Assembly: GCA_951213105.1 (NCBI GenBank)
Contig: OX578134.1
Span: 137,780,793-137,844,792 of the forward strand
DNA: 64,000 bases
Source of the DNA: Amaurobius ferox
Lineage: Eukaryota; Arthropoda; Arachnida; Araneae; Amaurobiidae
Direction: 5' to 3'
The stretch's first letter is position 1; each line of letters begins with the position of its first letter. The notes beneath the pieces are model-generated. The model saw only the letters and a program-made list of their open reading frames with translations, had not been told where the DNA came from and searched no databases. A program made the translations under genes and the position numbers. Of the stretch, positions 21,406 to 33,260 are shown piece after piece.

Positions 21406-22244
21406 GTTGCTCTTAAATATGTTATTATTAATTAAAATATAGAGAAACTCCTTTTGAAGGAATTGCTAAATGCATGCGAAGGGTAATATATAAATTAGGA
21501 AAAGCTGTAGAGCGTTTATATTAGCTCAGAAATCGGATTTATCTCTTTATAAAATGAAAATGGAATAATTGCTTTTAACGATTCCATTTCCCAATCGAAC
21601 ATTCTACCATTCAGGTTTGCAAATTTATTTATTCTGACCATTTGAATTTCGTCAAAAATTTCGACATCAGACAATTACTTTTCTAAATAAACATCATGTT
21701 TCTTCGATGTTTCTTTGTAAATTTTCAGGAAATTTCCCAAGAAACCCAAAGATCTAAATAATGCTTTATCTGATCAAATTGTTCTTCTAAAGATTCTGGC
21801 TTTGTCTAATATTAGATTGAAATAATTTATTTTGCACGCTTTTTGAGGGTCATCATGAATTTCATCAGCTACGTCATAATCGAAATTTATGTAAATCTTT
21901 ACGAGTCTTTCGGCGCCGGGCCCTTTTGAACCCGGGGCCCGACTGGGTCGAATAGGTCCAATCGGCCCAAGACAAGCCCTTAATACGTACAGCATTTATT
22001 AGAAGGGGAAAGTGTAAATTGAACATCCAAAAAATATAACAACGTTCATATTTGTATATTAAAATAAAGGATTAGAATAACTGTTGTATTGTTGTGATTG
22101 TGTATTAAAATTTTTTTGTGTATAAAATTCACTGTCCAGTATATTAAAACAGGAATGCTCCATTTGATTTTTTTCTTACATTGCTATTCTAGATTGTTTA
22201 TATCCATTTATGTCATAACCAGTATCAAAATTTATAATAAAATG
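21406..22244. other. Intergenic with one GC-rich hairpin
   Basis: 21917-21942 forms CGGGCCC...GGGCCCG within otherwise AT-rich DNA, possibly part of a transposon end. Nothing else is recognised. Confidence 0.4.
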
Positions 22245-22283
22245 AATCTTTTGCGAGTTACTATTAGTAACTCGCAAAAGATT
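22245..22283. repeat. Perfect 18-bp inverted repeat with ATT loop
   Basis: The arms AATCTTTTGCGAGTTACT (22245-22262) and AGTAACTCGCAAAAGATT (22266-22283) are exact complements. Weaker pairing extends outward. Confidence 0.95.
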
Positions 22284-25200
22284 AAATTCGTTTAAAAATT
22301 TTGTAAAAATGAAAACAACGATTTTTTTGTTCATGTTACTAACAGTTCTGTCACGCCGATGAATTGGATGCATTGAGATAATTTGTGTTAATAGATACGA
22401 TTTTAATACCATTTAAGCTTATAGCGTAGTCTAAACCCATTTTCTCGTATAGATTACGATCACCATCGTTTTAGGAATTACTAAATTCATAAATCTTCAC
22501 ACCTGGAACTTCCTTAAGTAGTAATTAGTTTTTATTTTTTATTTTACTGATGCCTATGTATCCGTGGATTGGAAAAATCAAACGAATTTTCATATGATTA
22601 TTACATTCAATTAACACCAGAGGTCGATTGGCTCTCGGGGTAAACGAATCAGGGGAGAACCCTCAATGTTTCAAATATATTTTTAAGAAAATCTAAAATC
22701 GTTTTAGAAAAATAATTATACAGAGATTTTTTGAGTTAAAATCTATTTCATATATATATTTTGCTTAAATGCGAATTTCTATCTTTAATTAGTGTTGCTA
22801 TGCTTAGTATTCAAGATATTTCACGTGTTGGATCTAAAGTATACAAACTGATAAAAAAAGAAAGAAATATACTCACTATTATCAAATGAGTGGATAATTT
22901 AAATCATTTTGAACCAGAAATCAATTGAAACTATTTGAGGAATTACAGTTGAAATCGGTTACAGCACATTCAGTTATAGCAATAACTGGTCTATTACGTC
23001 AATAATTGGGAGTCCCGTCGGAAAACCCTTAAGAATGATGCTATTTTGCCTTGGTCATAACGTCATAAAATTTCCAGAATAACTCCAGAATTTCAGAATA
23101 ATTTATCCTTGTTTATTCTATTTAATATGAGACTCTTTTATGCTTCTCGTATTTGTTTCTAGGACTTTTTTCTTCTCCCAGTAAAAAAACCCTCAGCCAA
23201 TTTTTGTTATTAACGATGGGTGACTTACCAAATCTTGTGTCGATTCTCGGAATTCTGACAACAACCTTCAGTTTTTTGAAAATTTTCAGACGAATGCAAT
23301 GAGACATTTGTCCAAATTTGATGAATTCGTCGATATCAATGATGTTGATCTCTCAATGAATGATAGTGACATTGTGGAAAATGTCAGATCGTCATTAGAT
23401 CTTGTTGATGAAGATGATGATGCTGATTGCTGAAGAAGATAACGATGATGATCGCGTAAAATCAAAGCCGAGCACAAGAGATGCAAAACCATTCGTATAA
23501 TAATAAGGTTTTCAAAGACATCGGAAATGCTTTTTGACACTGAAAGACAGTATAGTTTGCTGTATTGCCTAAAGCAGGCTGTAATGCTTTCTTTCCAGCA
23601 TTTTATACTTCGTGGACTGGAGACACTCATCCTTGTAATAACCAAATTGTCGAATGAAGAATTAAAACTAAATTATCGAATGATCGATTTTAAAACATTT
23701 AAAGATAGCTTCAGATCTATGTTTAACTCTCAGATATGTTTTATTTTATTTTTAATATCATTGTCTATTTTCCTTAATTAATACCGTTTTTCTTCGTATA
23801 AATAGTTATAAGCCATGTAAACTTCAATTACTTCCATGACTCAACAAATAAGTTGCAGAATGAACTGCACTACGTTTTTAGATAGCTTCAGATCTGTATA
23901 TTTACCATATATATTCAAACTGCCAGAGAAGAATTGTTTTTTTTAACTTTCTATATATTTTCATATAAATTAACTTTATACTAAATTCATGCACATTTTA
24001 ATCGTTTCAATGTCTCCACAGCTAAATTTCAGAATGAAACATGAAAAGACTTGAAGATATATATAGATGTATATATACAAAGATTCATATCTATATATAT
24101 ATACACATAAATATATTTATCTTGCAGACGTGAATTATTTTTCTCGACATCTTTTATCTTCCTTATAGATTGGCTTACCTATAAAGCCATGTAAAATCTA
24201 ACCATTTCAATGTTTCATCACCTGGATTTAACAAAATTTATATTTATTATCTAATATTATAAATTTATATTATTAGATTTAGCGATAACTTGAAACTTAC
24301 AGCATATATCTCAACAGGAACATCTATAAAACACCACATCTTGCATGTATACGCTTGCACCTTATATCGAAAGTATCTTTGAATCAGCATAGTCTCGCTA
24401 TCAGCCACATTTACGTGCCATCAATGTTAACATCTTGTTTACCGCTCAACAGAATCCGGTTACAGCGTTAACTGAATGCTCGATACCCTGAAGCAGGATC
24501 AGTTCGTTCGGCAAAAGTGAAAGGAAAATTCAGTAATCGCCATTCGTGACTGCAACCAATGAAAGATGGCCCCAGATAAGAGCTACATTCCTTCCAGGAT
24601 AAATTATGGCTCACCAGACACTTGAAAAGAGATTTTTTTGCAGAAATTACTTACTGGCCATTAGGGCCGAAGCCTGTAAATCTGTGGAATATATTGGATG
24701 ATTCAGAGAATATATTTTTCACGTAAATGAGAGTTGGAGGGTTTCGTTTCATGTCTTTGACCTCTACCTTAATTAAAGTAATTGGTAAAGGTCACCATCC
24801 ATCATTCAGAATATACCCAAACTGTTATTGAATGGTACATGTCACCATTTTTATTCGTACACATTCCGTGACTGGTGATACGAATGAACTTGAAATGGTA
24901 AATAATATAAATGGGTTTCGTGGAAGATTTCCTGAAATTTACAAATAAAGCATTTGAACTTATGACAAAAATGAAAGAAACGTTCAATTTTGAGAAAATA
25001 CGACGATCATCATTTTCAGCAGTGCTGAATCAATCATGAAACAGCCGTGGGCTTCCAGAAAATGATAAAAAATGCATTTCATTTATGAATATTGCATCAA
25101 AATAAAAGTACTATATGTACTGTGTATGTGATGTAGAAAACTGTATAGAAGCAATTTCAATTTTTAGATTTATAAAAACTAAAACATATTCTCTGATTCA

Positions 25201-25497
25201 ATTCAGCGTTGGTCAATAATGTTCAGTGTCTTAAAGCTAAAACGGTAAGAAAGGATATACTGGCAGTTAAAAGAGTATCATGATCTGCATGGAATGATGT
25301 CTTAAAGTACCTGTATTCCAGGGTTTTTTACAGAAGGCCTCACAGGGAGGTGCTTGTGCTAGACGCCCATACAAATTATGGACGCCTTAAACATTTATGT
25401 TACTGGCCTCTCCACATTTCATTTTCTTCATGTGATTTTTTCATGTTTTCTCATTGCTGAAAGGTCCAGGCTTCCTCTGAAGCCTACCCCCACTTGA
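22284..25497. other. Long intergenic stretch, no supported gene
   Basis: No transposon ends were found. At 23277-23440 the plus strand can be read as an acidic peptide (Asp/Glu-rich, ending DEDDDADC) before a stop, which resembles the acidic tails of pogo/Tigger-type transposases. The match is too short and unsupported upstream to call. A few ATATAT tracts lie at 24055-24118. Confidence 0.4.
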
Positions 25498-27279
25498 GTG
25501 GCATTTCCACTATGGGGGAATATCTATGGAATATATATGGTTTCCACTATGGGGGAATATAACTGTTCACACTGTCTGTATCCCAATGGCCTCATAATAC
25601 GTCCCTGCTCTAGAGTAGTAAAATTCAGAAAAATTTATTCACTTCACTATTGGGTTTGCATGTTAGAAAAATTAGCATTACCATTCAGGGTTTAATAATG
25701 TTGTGATGACAGATTTACGCTATGTTGGAAATATTTGATATTGGGATTGTATGGAGTAACAAGGATAATAAATATCAAGTGGAAGTCTAAGCAATTAAAA
25801 CAAAGTTGCTGCTAAAAATACACGCAGACTGACTAACGCCATGAATTGACACTAATTTCAAATTAATTTATGTGAGGGCAATAAAACTTGCCCTACGCTT
25901 CTTCGAAGGGCGCTTGATTCTTGTGGACCTCGAATCCGCGGACAGTTATACCCAATGATCTCCAACCAGTGGGTGTGTTCTCGCACTGAATAGCTCAGGC
26001 CCGTGGAGATGGAGTTATGGGGGGCTTACATGAGAGACCTGCCATCTGATAGGTCGGTGTTATGAAAGGGGCAAGACAACAACAAAATAAGGCAGAGCCA
26101 GTAGAGAGAATTGGAGAAAGACACAAGAGAAGGTCAATGCAGTCTGAAAGACAATCGATTCATGGGAGGACACATGGATTCATGTCGATATATAAGAGTT
26201 CAAGACAAGTTTTAAAGTACAATGATGAAATAGATAATTGTGGAACCGATTATAGAGTTGCCAACAATGGCTGCGACTAAAGATGCCTCCTCCTGTGAAT
26301 CTGCAGCCAGTATGGCACTGCAAACAGGTACTTTCAGCGTCCATAAAGACTTACCATTTTAATTACCATAAATTGACTGTAAAGTCATTGTTCAAAATCC
26401 CAATCTGTCATCGCACCCGTCTTCAGTTTAGAGTGAACTAAAATTTAATAAAAACTATAAAGGTGTATGGGGAAATCTAATAAGAATTATAAAATGAAAG
26501 TTTTAATCAAAAGAATATGTTTTTAATAGATAATTAGGTAAAGAGAAACAAAGTGATATCATTTAGTCGTTTACGCATTTTAATGCTTTATCTTTTAGGA
26601 ATTATGCTTATTTATAGGTTGATACCGGACGTTGCAAAAATGTGGGTTATATGTCGAACGCATACGATTATGTACACACTATTACGGAGTCAAATTAAGT
26701 TTAATGTGCTAAACCCTAACTTTTAATGTTTTACATCCCAAATCAACAATAAAATTGATATAATTAATTATAATTTTTACCCCACAAATATTATCAATTT
26801 TCTTTTGAATCCTTCTTAAAAAAATAATTACCCCATTATTCATTAAATGTGGTGCAATTTCCCAATGATGATGCATAACCCTCTAGTTTAGACTTAAGAG
26901 CAGCGGGATCAGTATTAAGATTTATTACCTATAGTTATGCATAACTATCAAGATACAAGATCAATGCATGCTATACTGGTTTCGATATTGACCATTGAAA
27001 AGTGGAACCATCAATCATGTAAAATGAAATCCGGCGCTTTTTGCGACTCTAAAATAAAATAGCTTATTTATAGTCATGTCCGAAATCCGCATCAAAATGC
27101 TATTAGGCCAAATTAATATCGCGTAAAATAAATAATTGGCTAATTTTTCGACGTCAGTTTGCCAAATTGTTAATAAAAGCGTCTTTTCTCCTGAAATGGG
27201 ACTGATTAGATCTACGAGAATGATGTTGATTGATTTGTCGCATAATATTACACATTGGAAGTGAATATATTTAACAATA
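25498..27279. other. Intergenic, GC-richer patch, one small unrecognised frame
   Basis: TTCCACTATGGGGGAATAT occurs twice (25504 and 25541). 25890-26340 is richer in G+C. It contains a 72-codon plus frame (26062-26280) that is Gln/Arg-rich and has no domain I know. The patch could be an LTR fragment, but no paired copy is present. The rest is AT-rich and blank. Confidence 0.35.
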
Positions 27280-27370
27280 AGGAAGACTTGAGCAACGTAT
27301 TTAAGAAGAACAAATAGGACAATAATGTAGCATACAGCTGCTTCCGGGATGCTTTAGCTCTGACAAGGTG
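27280..27370. repeat. Fragment related to the 28.9-kb foldback arm
   Basis: AATAATGTAGCATACAGCTG (27321-27340) and neighbouring words match the foldback arms at 28870-29368, but the CTGANGA/GAAA core is eroded. Confidence 0.5.
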
Positions 27371-27539
27371 ACTTTCGAAATCGCATTCTCGTATGGTGTA
27401 GTATTATTATTCTATTTGTGTTAAATATATAGCTCAATTCTTCCTTATCCTTTCCACAAAGAGTTTTCACTTATATTTAAGAATATTTGTTTATTTAATT
27501 TCATTGTATTTATCTTTTTTGATAAATAATACTTTTAGA

Positions 27540-28267
27540 AATGTACAATATTTCGAGAACGATTTAGTCCAGATTTATAAAATGAGCGCCATTCGTTTTC
27601 TAGTGATAAATTATGTATAAAATGATTATTTATTTAATATGACTGAATGTCCAATATTTCTTAGTACATTTTTCAAAAACAATTTTAACATTTGAAGGTC
27701 TTACAAACGTTTGATTCCGTTTAAATAAATAGGTTTCTAGTATTCACTGTTTGTGATAATCGTACTAAATTTCATCAAAAACGCTCCATTCGTAAGATAT
27801 TACGGTCTGAGAATCACGGACACACACACACATATATATTCATATATACACATACATACTCACATATACTCACATACACATATACATACTCACATATACT
27901 CACATAAACACATACATATATACACACACATATGCATACTCACATATACTCACACACACGTACATACACACACATATATATATACTCACATGCACACACA
28001 TACATACTCACATATATATATATACTCACATGCACACACATACATACTCACATACACATACATACATGCGCACACACGCACATAAATTCTCACAAGTATA
28101 CATATATACTCACATACACATACATACATACTCACATACACACATACATACGCACATACACGCATCACTTCAAAAACATTTGATTTGAGCTCAAAGAAGC
28201 TCAAACAGTGTAAATCGGTCAAAAACTCGACTTCGAATTTTCGGCCCCGTCACAATATTCTTTCCCC
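27540..28267 (+). mobile_element. Family B-like 3' fragment with expanded CA-rich microsatellite
   Basis: Begins in the B interior (TTTCGAGAACG and the following CATTCGTTTTCTAGTGA, compare 44190-44245) and reaches the 3' terminal block (AAAAACTCGACTTCGAATTT, CCCCGTCACAATATTCTTTC). The microsatellite at 27817-28167 is an unusually long CACATA/CTCACA mixture. The 5' part is missing. Frames through the repeat are translated simple sequence. Confidence 0.65.
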
Positions 28268-28869
28268 ACACATTATTCAAGCTTGTATCTTTTGAACCGT
28301 TAGTGCTAGAACATGGATATATACTTCCAATTAGGAATTTTTTCCGAATTGTAATGAAAGTTTGTCTAAATTATTTTCAAATCTCGGGGAGGTATTTGAG
28401 AAAAAATACTGAATCTAATTTTTATATGCCCCATTTAATGAAAAACGTCCAATTACTTGTGAAACGTTTAAAAACTTTTGTAATAATTAGATAATTAGCT
28501 AGCTTGGCATCTGTATCTATAGAATCAAAGCGAGGAAAATAAAAATAAAATTTCCTACTTGATAAAAAAACCACACTTATGCCCTACAATTTTCGAAAGA
28601 ATTTAGGAATTATCCACAAAATGAATTTTTATGTTGTGTACTTTGTGTGCTTGTTTTTGCTGGAAACCACTAGTCAATTGATGTGCAGAACCCCAAAATA
28701 CAACTCTTCTTAAGATTTAAAACATTTTTTTAAGTGGAAGTATGTGTAGCACTAACAACTCAAAAGATAAGCCTGATCAGTTTATTTGAAATAATTTGTA
28801 TTACGTGTGCAGGCAAAGTCATGAGCCTCGGTCAACGTCTTTTACAATTTTCTTACTGCTGAGGGAAAA
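28268..28869. other. Mostly unassigned, ends in an A/B-type terminus
   Basis: GTGTGCAGGCAAAGTCATGA at 28806-28825 resembles the A/B 5' terminus in minus orientation, so this may be the interior of a diverged A/B element. No gene. Confidence 0.4.
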
Positions 28870-28935
28870 CACAGAATAAGGAAAAATTGAGTTAAGTATA
28901 TAAGTACAAATAACATAATAATGCAGCATATAACT

Positions 28936-28968
28936 GTTTCGAGGATATGCTGGATCCTCCTTCGTCAG
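28936..28968 (-). ncRNA. Hammerhead-like core, left arm
   Basis: On the minus strand: CTGACGA (28962-28968), a perfect 6-bp stem II GAGGAT/ATCCTC (28941-28946 with 28954-28959), then GAAA. The following stem III palindrome is damaged (ACAGTTAT in place of ACAGCTGT), so it is probably inactive. Confidence 0.4.
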
Positions 28969-29266
28969 TGCAAGAGAACCAACAAACCCAAAGTCCAAAA
29001 GAGGAATCTGTGCAAATAAAAGAAACAGACCTGGATTCAGAGCTTCCTTGAGAGAGCCAATCAGAAAGCAGCACGAAGAACAGGCCAGTTAATTCGAAAC
29101 GTAATGTAACACATAAGGTTGGCATGCGCTGAAACACAACAGGAATAACCCGACAGGACAAGCCAAGTCCAAAAAAGAATAAATAAGACCCAACAAGACG
29201 AGAAATAGGTTAAAACGACACATAAGAGCCCATCTTTTTGACTTCGGGTTTGTTGGTTCTCGAGCA

Positions 29267-29310
29267 CTGAGGAAGAGGATCCAGCGTATCTTCGAAACAG
29301 CTGTATGTTG
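29267..29310 (+). ncRNA. Hammerhead-like core, right arm
   Basis: CTGAGGA (29267-29273), stem II GAGGAT/ATCTTC with one G-U pair (29275-29280 and 29288-29293), GAA, an 8-base palindrome ACAGCTGT (29297-29304) as minimal stem III, and A at the predicted cleavage position (29305). Stem I can form only about four pairs (TGTT with GGCA-side bases before CTGAGGA). Such short palindromic stem III forms usually work as dimers. The call rests on pattern alone. Confidence 0.45.
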
Positions 29311-29368
29311 CATTATTGTGTTATTTGTGCTTATATACGTTGCTCAAAATTTCCTTAACCTTCGCAAC

Positions 29369-29825
29369 AAAGTGTATTTTACTTATTGAAAACATAGAAT
29401 ATTACTCAAATGATAAATAAGATGAACAGAAAAGGAATATTTAAAAATAATTCAACCATGACGGTTACGATAATGAAGAGTAACGGAGAAAGTGTAACAA
29501 TAGTAACAACCTCTAAACAATGACGATGTATGTTGAATTCATACAACGATGTTTGTTCTAATGCAGCTGTTAGAAACGTGTGTGCCATTAATATTTCAAC
29601 CATTTCTCTGAGCAGGTAACATAATAAGATCATTATATCGGTCATTAAAGCTTATATAACGGAATGGAAATACATAATGAATGAATCGACAATGCAACTA
29701 TTCAAAAGGGCAACATAATAAGATCATAATGCGAACTGGGATCTGTAATTATATTATTATAAGTTCGAATAATTCGTATTTAATGGACTATGAACCGTTC
29801 CTAAAAATGTTTCTTAGTTGGCACT
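29369..29825. other. Intergenic, nothing recognised
   Basis: GGTAACATAATAAGATCATT at 29615-29634 and CAACATAATAAGATCATAAT at 29710-29729 form a short direct repeat. No gene. Confidence 0.45.
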
Positions 29826-29935
29826 TTCCCTGCAATATGTGATATTGCATAGGCAAAGTGTTGGAATGAGATCGAAAATTAGGACTTGTAACCGATTGTT
29901 TTCCCAAACAGTTTTCAGCAGACGATTTTTAATGG
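29826..29935 (-). mobile_element. Family A 3'-terminal fragment
   Basis: Hairpin ACTTTCCCTGCAATATG...GCAAAGT followed by GTTGGAAT and GATCGAAAATTAGGACTTG, i.e. a diverged A-type 3' end in minus orientation, broken off after ~110 bp. Confidence 0.65.
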
Positions 29936-30002
29936 TCTAAATGAGCGTTAGGAGGACGCTGCCACCAAGAGAGAGAATAAAATCTATATAAATAAAATTG
30001 AA

Positions 30003-30004
30003 AA

Positions 30005-30042
<38 letters not shown>

Positions 30043-30332
30043 CCATCATCACGGGAGAACGGCTGAACCGAATTTGATGAAATTTTGTGGGTAGCCTAGA
30101 AATAGCCCCACTTAAAATTTAGTCCATGTTTGGAGTTTCCACAACCAGTGGTTCTCGAGATATTAATGAAAAACGAATATTTCGTTTGTCTCATCATCAC
30201 GAAAGAACGGCTGAATCGAATTTAATGAAATTTTGTGAGTACCCTTAAAATAGCCCCCCATAAATTTTGCCCAAGTTTCGAGTTTCTAATACCAGAGGTT
30301 GTCGAGATATTAATGAAAAACGGAACTTTTTC
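30003..30332. repeat. (CTGT)n plus two ~147-bp modules
   Basis: A (CTGT)n tract (30006-30042) is followed by two tandem modules starting near 30039 and 30186. Each has CATCATCACG(G/A)(G/A)AGAACGG, CTGAA(C/T)CGAATTTnATGAAA and TCGAGATATTAATGAAAAAC. A microsatellite followed by this AACCGAATTT/TGAAATTT word is widespread in arthropod interspersed repeats. No end of an element could be placed. Confidence 0.6.
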
Positions 30333-30919
30333 TTAGGAGATCTACTCTCCAACTCCGTGGTTTATCCAAACGGAAAGGATGAAAATCGTTTGTTTAAAAC
30401 GTCAACATGAATTAAAACTTCATTTCTGAGCTTAGTGCAGGATTTTTGCATTAATTAGTCACTATCTGAAAGCATGAATTGTTTGAAACATGAATTTAAA
30501 TGGAAAATCTAACTCCATGGTCAAGCATTTACTAAACAATGGAAAGTATAAAGAAATCAAAATGGTTATTATTTTTGCATTTTATGGGGAAGAGATCAAA
30601 ATGGTTATTTAATTTCGCAGTTTATGAGGAAGATTCTTTATTATATTATGTTGCTCAGCAACGCAATTAAATTAAATGTGTTTCTTAATATTTGTTATTA
30701 TTTTTTCTATTTGAATAATAAATAAATAGATGTAAAAATATATTTTGTAAATGAACGGTTTGATTTTTCTTTTAATTATATTAATTACGGACTGCGTACA
30801 TCACTTTCATTTGACAAAGAGTTTTTAAGCTTTTATATTATGTTTAGCTAATAAACTCATATTGTGTTTACCAATAAATTCATTTATCCGATTTTGAAAC
30901 AGAAAAAGAGTAGAAAGGG
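30333..30919. other. Intergenic, nothing recognised
   Basis: Direct repeats of AAATGGTTATT(A)TTT are present near 30560 and 30600. No gene. Confidence 0.45.
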
Positions 30920-31470
30920 TATATCTTCTAATACAATTTTAGTGTTTGCATTTAGTATATACAAACGGGATCAGGATGTTTTATTCTTCAGATCTGCAAT
31001 TTCAGAGCTACGAATTTGGCGGAATATCGCTAACTTGGCAACTTTTCTTAAACTTTGCCAAATTGACGAAAATATCGCCAAATTGCTAAAAACGACGCAA
31101 ATCAATGAAATTAAATTAGTTTTTTTAGAAGACAGTACTGAATGTTTCGGTAGCATTTGTGGGTCAGTCTATCCATCCTACTTAGTAACACATTTATCGA
31201 ATTTTTAAAATATCACCAAATTGATAAAAATGTTTGTAAATCTATAAAAATGTCATGAAATTGATAAAATTGCGCTTAATAAATGAAATTAATTGTGTTT
31301 TGTTAGGGGATAATATTATGATGATGTTTCGTCAATTTGTCGCAAAATGGGACTATTAGTTTTACAGTCCCTCTTGGCGATAAATTTGACGATTTTTTAA
31401 GTTATCGCTAAATTGAAGAAAATATCGCCAAACCTTTCATGGAGATAGCATTATTCAGACGATATGATTT
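30920..31470. repeat. Family B-like interior fragment
   Basis: Holds the GCCAA/TTGGCGA-type module (for example AATTTGGCGGAATATCGC at 31014 and CCAAATTGACGAAAATATCG at 31059), as in B1, but no A/B terminus is seen. Frames on both strands here are products of the repeated words. Confidence 0.55.
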
Positions 31471-32045
31471 CCATCAATTTATTTGAAGCAACTGATATCA
31501 TGTCGTTTAGCAATGGATGTAAATCCAATGTGTTATGTGGCATACGATTTTAATTAAATCTTTTCCGATTTGAGTAATAAAGATATGTATATAAAATAAA
31601 TTTCATTGGCATTGCATTTTTGACTGGATAATATCGATTACGGTCTTCAGGTTACGCATTATTATTTGATATTTTCGGGGATTATTGATTCAGGGATTAT
31701 TGATATTTTCAAATTATTATACCATTGTTTTATTATGGCAAAAATTGTTGAAACTCACATCTTGTACGTTGTGCGAGTAATCTTCTATAAATGCACGTGT
31801 TATCTTCTAATCTACGAGAATATAAGTAGTACAGGTTTATAGGCATATATTTTGATATATATTGGCATATATTGGAATCAATTTCGACCTTCTGGTATAA
31901 AGATCACGGGGATAATTGAAATTTTCAATTTATAATGTCATCTGTTTTATTTCGGCAAAGATTTTTTAGACTCATATTGTAATAAGGGTAATCTTCTACT
32001 AACATACAGGCATATTTTCTAATCTGCGACAATATAAGTAGTATG

Positions 32046-32094
<49 letters not shown>

Positions 32095-32490
32095 CCATAT
32101 AATTTTAGTGCTTTCATTCTGGCATATATTGGAATCAATTACGGGTTTATTGATATTTTCAATTTATACATGTAATCTACTAATACAGGTTATATCTTCT
32201 AATATTCGCGTATATAAGTAGTACCGGTCCTATACAATTTTAATGCTTTCATTTTGCATATATTGATTCAATTCCTTTTTTTTGTAAATTTGCTTTCGAA
32301 AGGGGCCAGGATGTTTTATTCTTTAGATCTGCCCGTGACGATAATTTTGCATGATGAGAACAGATATTCATAAACTTCTCTTTAGGAGCAATAAATTTAA
32401 TATTTTACCATAATTTGCATATGATTCTGAATTATAAGTTTCTTTATATATTATACTCCGTACGAAGAACGGGTATGCTGCTAGTATAAT
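31471..32490. repeat. Degenerate tandem repeat, ~180-213-bp period, with (TA)n
   Basis: Units begin TTCTAATCTnCGAnAATATAAG at about 31804, 32017 and 32197, each followed by GGCATATATTGGAATCAATT-type words. A (TA)n tract at 32049-32092 interrupts the second unit. AGGATGTTTTATTCTT plus AGATCTGC occurs at 30973 and again at 32308, so the arrangement probably extends from the neighbouring block. Confidence 0.6.
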
Positions 32491-32714
32491 ATAAAAAGAC
32501 AATTAGCTAGCTGGTGGCTCTTGCCAGGAGAGGTTGAGTTATGTAAAACGAATATAATTTCTGCAAAAAAGAATATTTTGTTCGTGTATTGGCAAACTTT
32601 TTTTGTCACTAAAAGGGTCGCAGATTTGAGTTTGGGGAGCACTCTAGAACTATCCACTATTTTCAGCAGATTGGATGTATATGTGTGTATGAGTAATAGA
32701 CTGAGCAATGTATG
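32491..32714. other. Intergenic, nothing recognised
   Basis: Short overlapping frames on both strands (32481-32715) show no domain. Confidence 0.4.
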
Positions 32715-32960
32715 ATTACACGGTAGTTAAATTACTATCCGATACATTTTCATGAAATTTGGTGGCTAAGTCAATTATATGAGTTATCCTGATGCTGGTT
32801 AGATTTTTATACGATTGGGAAAACTAGAACAGGCCATTTTTTCGAAATGGCCCGATCAAATAAATACTCGAAATAGGAAGTTAGATGCATTAATTAAATG
32901 TTTGTTTTACACATACATATTAACGGTTGAAGAATAAAATCAACTTTAGAACTTTAAGAA
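32715..32960 (-). mobile_element. Family A interior fragment
   Basis: Contains TGAAATTTGGTGGCTAAGTC, GATGCTGGTTAGATTTTTAT and GAAATGGCCCG in the order of an A module in minus orientation, without either terminus. Confidence 0.6.
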
Positions 32961-33260
32961 TAAAATTTGTAGTATTAGAATAAAGCAAGTATAAAAGTTT
33001 AAACCCTAATATCGGTTTTGAGTATCCTGAAGGCAAAATGTGAATATGTTGAGAATTTTTGGTGTAATATTTGCTAAAAAACAAGCATAAAGTTTGTAAA
33101 TATCTAATTAGAAGTTTTATATTAGGTCAAGAAACACGAACTTTGTAATAGAGCTTAATATTATAGTATAAAATCACGGAGACAAAGCTTAATTTAGACA
33201 AAAATTTGCTCTACTATTCTTTGAATGCGCACTTCGGCATATTTTACCTGCAACGACATA
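32961..33260. other. Intergenic, nothing recognised
   Basis: AT-rich filler up to the TA target duplication of the Tc1-like element. Confidence 0.45.

Larger units (their letters stand above)
28870..29368. mobile_element. Foldback repeat with hammerhead-like cores in both arms
   Basis: Inverted arms of ~135 bp (28870-29005 and 29235-29368) surround a ~230-bp centre without coding capacity. Shared arm words include GAGAACCAACAAACCC, GAAACAGCTGTATG and ATAACACAATAATGCA. Each arm carries the order CTGANGA, stem II, GAA, palindrome of a minimal hammerhead ribozyme on the outward-reading strand. Penelope-like elements and retrozymes are known to carry such motifs; the element type here is not settled. 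Confidence 0.6.

Noticed and set aside
23277..23480. Acidic tail of a pogo/Tigger transposase
   Set aside because: Only a short acidic stretch is seen, with no catalytic motif upstream and no inverted repeats.
27753..28222. His/Thr/Tyr-rich frames on both strands
   Set aside because: They translate the CACATA microsatellite of a B fragment.
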